Positions 55,924 through 62,000 of a DNA stretch of 62,000 nucleotides are shown here, in pieces. Every line of letters begins with the position of its first letter. Position 1 is the first letter of the stretch. The stretch covers positions 3,942,765 to 4,004,764 of the forward strand of contig RPFO01000164.1 of NCBI GenBank assembly GCA_009746045.1, in the 5' to 3' direction. The notes beneath the pieces are model-generated. The model saw only the letters and a program-made list of their open reading frames with translations, did not search any database and had not been told where the DNA came from. This DNA comes from Mesostigma viride (taxonomy: Eukaryota; Streptophyta; Mesostigmatophyceae; Mesostigmatales; Mesostigmataceae). The position numbers and the translations under genes were made by a program.

Positions 55924-57758
55924 TTGGCACGCTCAAGTGTTCTCAGTGCGAGTTGTACGGAGTGAATTGCCCCCCCCCAAGGCCAAATACGGGCATTGCT
56001 AGAACCTGCGCTAATAAGTCATGACGGTAAATCGTAACCCGGCGGGTTGTCGGGGATGCGTGGCAAGCAGCCAACAGATTATATGTCCAATAGCCAACCT
56101 CTTGGGGATGCAGCGGAGTTAGGGTATGGCCGAAAGTTCAATAATTCAGCATTCTGACTGGCCACAGTACGTTTCACGGTTTACAGTGCTCGTGCAACGA
56201 CTCGAGACTCAGCGAAAAGGTGGCCACATAAAGCAGACCAGGTCACAACTCACGCTCTTGCCTCATCAAGTGCATGTGGGGCATACAGCGAATCGCTTGG
56301 CGACAGTTGGCGTGCGAGGACAGTTGGAGTCTGTTGGAGTTGCTACTGTAGGACACACCAAGCTGCTGGTAATAACGCGGGTGTCTCTGATGGTGCGACC
56401 GTACACATCACAGTACCCTATACAGTATTACCAACGGACATACTAAATATACTATCCGGCCCTCGAATCTCTGCTACCATAGGCTGCCATGTGCGGCCTG
56501 GGAAACTCGGAACTCTGGGAATCATCAACAACAGGAGGGGTGACATGTCCAGCCAAATTTTCACGGGTACTAGGGTCTGGCCCCAAGGCTGCCGGTGGCT
56601 GCATTGGTCCGGCCCCTAAATAAATATAGGGGCTGCGGCTGAAATAGCCTGCCGGCGGGTGGTCATGGCCCCCATATGGCGAGCCTACTGCCAAAGGGAA
56701 TTTGCCACGTGGCAAGTGCTCGTCTGCTGCGTTGTCTTCACACGCTTCCGCGTTGGCTACAATTCGGTTCCGCGGACACCTTTCAGCGGGGAAAGTCCCC
56801 CCGGGCTTCCGGGGCAAATTCAGCAAGCGCTGCGGAACTTCGATACTAAAATTTCGTTTTTTGTTCGTACCGTACAGCCAATCATTTTGCGCCAGGATCA
56901 AATTGTGATCTGGTCACTGAACACGAAAATTTCAGCGCGTTGGGGGGGGGCATATGGGGGCCGGCTGTCGGCGCACCGGTGGCGGCGCCCCAGGGGGGCG
57001 CTAGCATACTGGGGGCCAGCAAGTTTCATTCCGGCGGTTGGCATTGGACCCTGAGTTCAATATGGGGGCCGGACATTTCAACCTGGAGGTGGCGGTATTG
57101 GGCCCCCAAATAGCATGGCTGTATGTCACCACTCCTTCAACAACATCTCTCACCTCTTTGGTCCATAATTGGCTAATAAAATATACCCATTTCCCCGAAA
57201 AATCATCAACAACATGACAGGCCTAGCCCCTTGGAGCTTTTCCATGATCTCCTGGGATGCAACAGGGTGTTTACTTGCATTCCTCACGGTGACCTTACAG
57301 TACGCGTGTCACTTGGCTCCCCTGGTCACATAATGCTCCTTTCTAAACCCTTCACCTATCACACTACACACAGTCGGTAACCAGATGGTCGATACGGGGT
57401 ACCTCTTAACCTAACGATATTCCCATTGGTTAATAAAAAGTACCCATTTACCCGGAAAAAAGAAACCCTGTCGGGCCACCTGCTGCCCAAAGTGCCCATG
57501 TGCGGCGTGGGCAACAACACCACCAACAACAAAACCTGTCGGACCACCGGCGCGGGAATAAACTCAAAAAACGCCGACCTTGCAAGGACGCCCGTCGCCC
57601 GCGACGCGACGGTGCAGTACTGCCGAACTAAAAGCCGTCGTCAGCGTAGTAACCATAAAAGCAGCCGCACGTGCATGCTCACTGTCTGCACGCACCTTCC
57701 CGAGTTTTCCTTTCGACCGACTGCGGCACACGGATTATACACGCATTATTTCGCAACA
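55924..57758. promoter_or_regulatory. Divergent intergenic region between the kinase and FKBP genes
   Basis: About 1.8 kb separates the two start codons, so it should hold both promoters. No TATA box could be assigned with confidence. It contains repeat fragments: 57130-57190 resembles the reverse complement of 30001-30050, and 57390-57460 resembles the unit duplicated at 39050-39425. A short G-rich stretch lies at 56941-57010. A minus-strand ORF at 56452-56901 (149 residues) has no recognisable features. Confidence 0.45.
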
Positions 57759-60700
57759 ATGGCTTTCTGGGGTGGGTGTCCTTTTCACTAGGCTTTTTCC
57801 CTAACCTTTCTACTTTCATGTTCCTGTAAGTTGTGTCGTAGCATAATAACCGAAGTCGACGTGTTTTAGCTGACGGCGGAATCATGCCCTGTCGGATCAT
57901 GCTGCGCCGCTTCCCTTGCTCGTTGCGAAACAGCTGCCGAAGTCAAGTCGGGGGAGCCGTTTGTAGAGCTAAATGATGGGATGTCGCTCAAGATTTCCAG
58001 GGTATGTTCTAAGTTAACATGCTTCGGCCCTCGTTGTTTCGGCAATTTGTGACTACCCGACCGGCGACTACGCAACCTGGTAGCCCCGCGGCCAGTTACA
58101 AGAACGCGTGTGTTTGCACCCTTCTCTTTTTATGACATTTCCTTACAATGTAAATAATATCCTTGATGACATCTACTGGAATACGGGCATAGCCACGGTA
58201 TAGGCGCATGCTGCATTGGTGCTGCAAACTCTTTCAGTGGTTTGTACCGACCGGGCTGCATGCTGCGGTCCTTATGGGCATTCCGATCCGGGTTCGCGGT
58301 ATCGGCGTGCTTCAGACTACGCTAACCAGTAGGAGTGTTTGATTGGGTACACCTTTGGCGAGTTCGGAATCAAAGTCCGTCAATGTGGCACACGTTCTTG
58401 TCGTGATGTTGACTTCATGTCGACTGCGCACTTAGCTTTCTCGTGGTCCATTTCTGGTCGTTTCAAAGGTCTCGTTTTTTGGACAAATCGTAGCATGCAT
58501 TCACAACGTCCTTGTCCACCTGGCATTTCTCATTCTTTACGTATCGTTGATCGTGTGTCAGAACACTGGGACGCCTCGCAACCTGTCTGGAGTCGACACC
58601 TGGCATGTCCAATCTCTCCATATGATCCCCGTACACATCAGACTGCCCATCCCCAAGTATCCTTTCCTTCCACAAACATCCTTGTGTTCTTGCCAGACAG
58701 TCATTTCTCCTGACCACTGTGTCAATATTGAAGCATGTCACATCTCGTCCACTGAGGTCTCCTCGCGACCCTCCCCCCCCCCCCCCTCGCGACCCTCCTC
58801 CCCTTAACCGCAGGCCACGCTGGCACCAAATGTCTTCCTCGCGCCCGGCGACCGCGTCTACCTCTGGTGCAAGGCGCTGGACGTTGAAGACGATGACGAC
58901 GACGAGGACGAGGAAGAGGAAGACTCGGACGAGGAGCGAGAGGTCCCTGCCAGGGGCGTCCTCTGCTGCCTGACCGCGGCCAAGCCGTCCTGCTCGCTCG
59001 ACATCATGGTCGAACACAACGTGCAGCTGACCACCGAGCTGGTGCCGGTGGGCGGAAGTCCTGCGGCGGCGGCGGCCAATGGTGTCGCAGGCGACAAGAA
59101 GGCGGGCAAAGACAAGAAGGGCGGGGGCGCGGCACCAGTCTCTGTGTTCCTGTCGGGGTATACGTTTGAGGATGAGAGCAACCGGGCCGGTGGCGGGTAA
59201 GTGCCTGCTGATATGGGCCAATGGCCGAAGCGTGTGAAGAGCCCTAGGTGGTGAATCGTTGCCCGTTGGCCCCGAGCCCTGCCCATGAGACTGATGTAGA
59301 GGACTCACTATATTAGAGGACATATATATCATATACATATAGTGTAGGGACATATGGTAGTATATTAGAGGACTCAACATACTCGTCCAGCGTCCCCATG
59401 CCAAGTGACACGAGAAGAGGAACTGAGAGGTTGTTGGCGTCGGCGTGGGGGTGGAGGAATGCTGCCACCCATGTGTGACGCATGCGGCATACAGATGGGG
59501 ACAGTCGACAGGGCAGGAAGATCTTGGGAGGTGGTGCAGCTGCCGCGGCATGGGCATGCCGGCTGCACTTGTGCGTTGCTGGCCACTGGCCGTGTGCCCC
59601 TGTTTCTCCTGTTTCCAACGGAAGGGTGATCTTGGTGCCTCGCTCGTGGCCTCTCTCGTGGCCGAGGGTGTTCCCTGCCCGTTGGTTCGTCTTCCCAAGG
59701 GCGTCGAACTCCGTGTAATGCCCTTCATGCCCGCGGCTGCTGCTTGCCCAGATCAGGGCGCGCAGAGAGGGCACAAGAGGGGTGTATGCTAGGTGGGCAG
59801 AAATGGGCAATGTGTCATGACCTGTGAAATTGAAATCTAACCATCGGACACGTGGTTGCCTCCCAAAGCCATCAGTTGCTCATGTTGCTATACTTGTAGA
59901 TATCCAACCGCCCTGACCGACTCTTGCCTTGCGAAGCCTGGTGTGTGGGGTGGGGAAGGTGGCCAGCTGGCGGCGGTGGTGGTGGGTTGAGGGTCTTGCC
60001 CTGACATATGCCTGCCTGGAACACGCCCATTTATACTCACATATCCTGGTCGCCCTTGCGGGTTGTTCATTGTCCCTTTGGGTGCGCACGATGTGTTTAT
60101 ACATTCGCCACATGGCGCGCGTACAGGCACTGTGGGGACCCCCACTGCACGGACGCCCACGACGCGATGGGCCATCACGAGGACGATGATTCAGAGCTGG
60201 GCACCGATGAGGATGATGGGGAGGAGTTAAGCGACGACGATGATGAGGATGATGAGGATGACGAGGATGACGACGAGGAGGCTTACGACTTCCTGGCGGC
60301 GCATGGCGGGAAGAAGAAGTCCGGGGGTGCGTGCTGTTTGACCCTGGGAGTGCAGTGGATGCCCCATTTGTTGCACAGTATACCTCCCCCTGTGTTCGCT
60401 GACGGGATGCAGCGGTCTCTTTTTCCTCTGTAGGAAGTGGAAGTGCGTGGCAATCCAGGTGTCTCCTGTGTGTCCATTGTGAGGGGAAGCCTTCACGTCT
60501 TTTGTCCTTTGGCGGTGCTTGCTACCTGTGCCCCTGGTTGTGCTCGCTGGTCGGTCTGGGTGGCCAGCTGCCGTCTGTTATTGCATTACCATCGGCTCGG
60601 CTACTACTGCTGTATATCGTCACCCGCATGTTGCCGCTTCTGATCTTGATATCCCCACAGCATCCATGGCATTTCATAGCCGGCCTTTTCCCTTTCTCTC

Positions 60701-62000
60701 TTTGCTTCCCTGCTCCCTCTCCTCTCCCCCACCCCCCTTCCCCTCTTTTCTGCTTCTTCCCCTTTACTCTCTAGATAGTTGTTCTGGGCCTTTCAACCTA
60801 GTTTTCTCACCATGCGTGCCGGTATGCCTTGTCTTGCCTTGCCCCGCCTCGTGCAGTCGTCATCAAAGAGCTGGACGACGACGAGGACCTGAACGGCAAC
60901 AAGAAACGGACGTCAAAGGACATGCTGGCGCTGCCAGAGCCCCCCGCTAAGAAGCAGGCCGTCAAGGCGGACGGCGCAGGCAAGCAGGGCCAGGAAGGGT
61001 CCGGCAAGCAGCAGGGGCAGAAGGCCAAGGAGGGGGCGGCATCCGCGCCGGCCACCCCCGCCGGGGCCACCAAGGAGCCCAAGCACGAGCCCAAGTCGGA
61101 GAAGAAGCCGGAGCAGCCCAAGAAGCAGGAGCTGGCAAAGCAGCAAGCGCCGAAGCAGGAGCCGCAGAAGCCGCAAGCACCTCCAGCAAAGGTACGGGGG
61201 CTAGTCGGGGGGGAGGCTCTGTAGGGTTCCACGTTCAGGACTATTTGGCAGCGGCCTAATGTGGCTGGCAAGAACCGTTATTTGCTATTCCGGTAGTTGT
61301 ATCTAGCGTGCCAAGGTCATCCGCAGCTCCCGCTTCCATGGGTTCTTCGTTCATGCTCTTTTCTCTCTTCTTGTCGTGGGGCCACACGGCGGTCTCCCGG
61401 TGTGGCCATGGTGCTTGACCTTCCCACACAGTTTGCGGTTCGCAAGCGACGCTACGGTGACGCGGGGTCTTTGGGGGTTCCCCATGACTCGCAGGGGTGG
61501 TTTATTATCATGTACCCTGTCTTCACAGTACATACCAGGAACAGTTGAATTGATTTCGGTTTGCGTGCCCCCGTGCCTGGGATCCATGCCCTCACGTTGG
61601 CACTTGCATCCATGCCCCCACATTTATGCTTCGCTCTGATTACGGCAACGTCAACCCACATTTATGCTTGGCAACCCAAATTTGTGCTTCACAACCCACA
61701 TTTGTGCTGGGCAACCTCTACTTTGCATTCATTATACCCGGCCATCCGCAGCAGGAGAATGATGACAAGGGGGACCTGATGTCCGGCCACAAGACGGACG
61801 TGCGCAAGTTTGAGAATGGGTTTATGATCGAGAAGCTGGCGCTGGGCAAGCCAGGCGCGCAGATGGCCAAGGCGGGGAAGAAGGTGGGTGGGGCCATATG
61901 ATTATTAAGGCCACATGTTCTTGGGAATTGCACCACCCTATCGGAATGGAGGTAAGGCTGCCTCGCGAAGCAACCAAAGGCGCAGAGGCGCAAAGGCCGC
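57759..62000 (+). CDS. Nuclear FKBP-type peptidyl-prolyl isomerase with nucleoplasmin-like domain (partial)
   Basis: Exons: 57759-57771, 57934-58001, 58814-59196, 60127-60326, 60857-61191, 61752-61883 and beyond; phases all match (1,131 nt so far). The N terminus, MAFWAAEVKSGEPFVELNDG, and the following strands to VSVFLSGYTFEDE fit the nucleoplasmin-like fold of plant FKBP53, yeast Fpr3/Fpr4 and HD2 proteins. An acidic loop (EDDDDDEDEEEEDSDEE) lies inside it. Next come HCGDPHCTDAHDAMGHH, a long Asp/Glu tract, then a Lys/Gln/Pro-rich linker with KKRTSKDM. The final exon gives RKFENGFMIEKLALGKPGAQ, the start of the FKBP domain; the catalytic core lies outside the window. Expected role: histone-binding prolyl isomerase acting in chromatin or the nucleolus. 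Confidence 0.92.
60223..60290 (+). other. Acidic tract of the FKBP (Asp/Glu repeat)
   Basis: GATGAC-type codons encode about 20 consecutive acidic residues in exon 4 (LSDDDDEDDEDDEDDDEE). In nucleoplasmin-like chaperones such tracts bind basic histone tails. The DNA is a near-microsatellite and may vary in length. Confidence 0.8.

Noticed and set aside
56452-56901. 149-codon minus-strand ORF upstream of the kinase
   Set aside because: No splice signals, motifs or conserved copies link it to the kinase or to another gene. It may be real but cannot be supported.
58463-59728. 421-codon minus-strand ORF over FKBP exon 3
   Set aside because: It overlaps a well-supported plus-strand exon and has no recognisable domain; it is a shadow of GC-rich coding DNA.

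Overview
This window looks like nuclear DNA of an intron-rich eukaryote, most likely a green alga. It contains spliced protein-kinase and FKBP genes with GT-AG introns, a DIRS-type tyrosine-recombinase retrotransposon, several non-LTR (LINE) remnants, large minisatellites and long inverted repeats. The nucleoplasmin-like domain joined to an FKBP domain and the DIRS element fit a chlorophyte, but the sequence alone does not fix the species. There is no bacterial-style operon, rRNA gene or CRISPR array, and no intact tRNA gene.

Left part (1-13.6 kb). Positions 1-4.2 kb hold a minus-strand DIRS-like element: gag, then reverse transcriptase, RNase H, a 2A-like NPGP motif and a tyrosine recombinase cut by the window edge. 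Next is a perfect (ATGG)568 array of 2,272 bp. It reads best as the (CCAT)n 3' tail of a minus-strand LINE that kept ORF1 but lost nearly all of ORF2. A second, plus-strand 3' end of the same LINE lies at 9.4-9.6 kb. A dispersed repeat carrying a small gene with a 5'UTR intron covers 9.7-11.2 kb, with a second copy at 27.5-29.1 kb. A decayed three-exon minus-strand gene fills 12-13.6 kb.

Middle part (13.8-39 kb). Three foldback-like structures follow one another: 13.8-15.8 kb, 20.4-27.5 kb and 29.5-39 kb. In each, long inverted arms end in tandem repeats, and in the first two the arms carry copies of an unrecognised gene. The 20.4-27.5 kb palindrome has arms of about 3.4 and 3.7 kb with no spacer. 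Between the first two lies a plausible three-exon plus-strand gene with a long lysine run (16-17.3 kb), then about 3 kb without a clear gene. The third structure holds a PHD-finger gene relic, a frame-broken coiled-coil/Gln-rich gene and a retrotransposon RNase H fragment.

Right part (39-62 kb). A possible DNA element with palindromic ends (40.7-42.5 kb), two tRNA-related repeat copies, an inverted LINE fragment and a 5'-truncated, frame-broken RTE-like LINE (44.8-47.3 kb) precede the two best host genes. These are divergently transcribed. A seven-exon tyrosine-kinase-like protein kinase occupies 48.4-55.9 kb on the minus strand; it has a long activation-loop insertion and a CaaX-like C terminus. 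A nucleoplasmin-domain FKBP peptidyl-prolyl isomerase starts at 57.76 kb on the plus strand and runs off the window before its catalytic core.

The most unusual pattern is at small scale. Diverged copies of several repeats differ by insertions of exactly 4 bp (sometimes 8), most of which can be written as self-complementary tetramers such as CATG, GATC/TCGA or CTAG.
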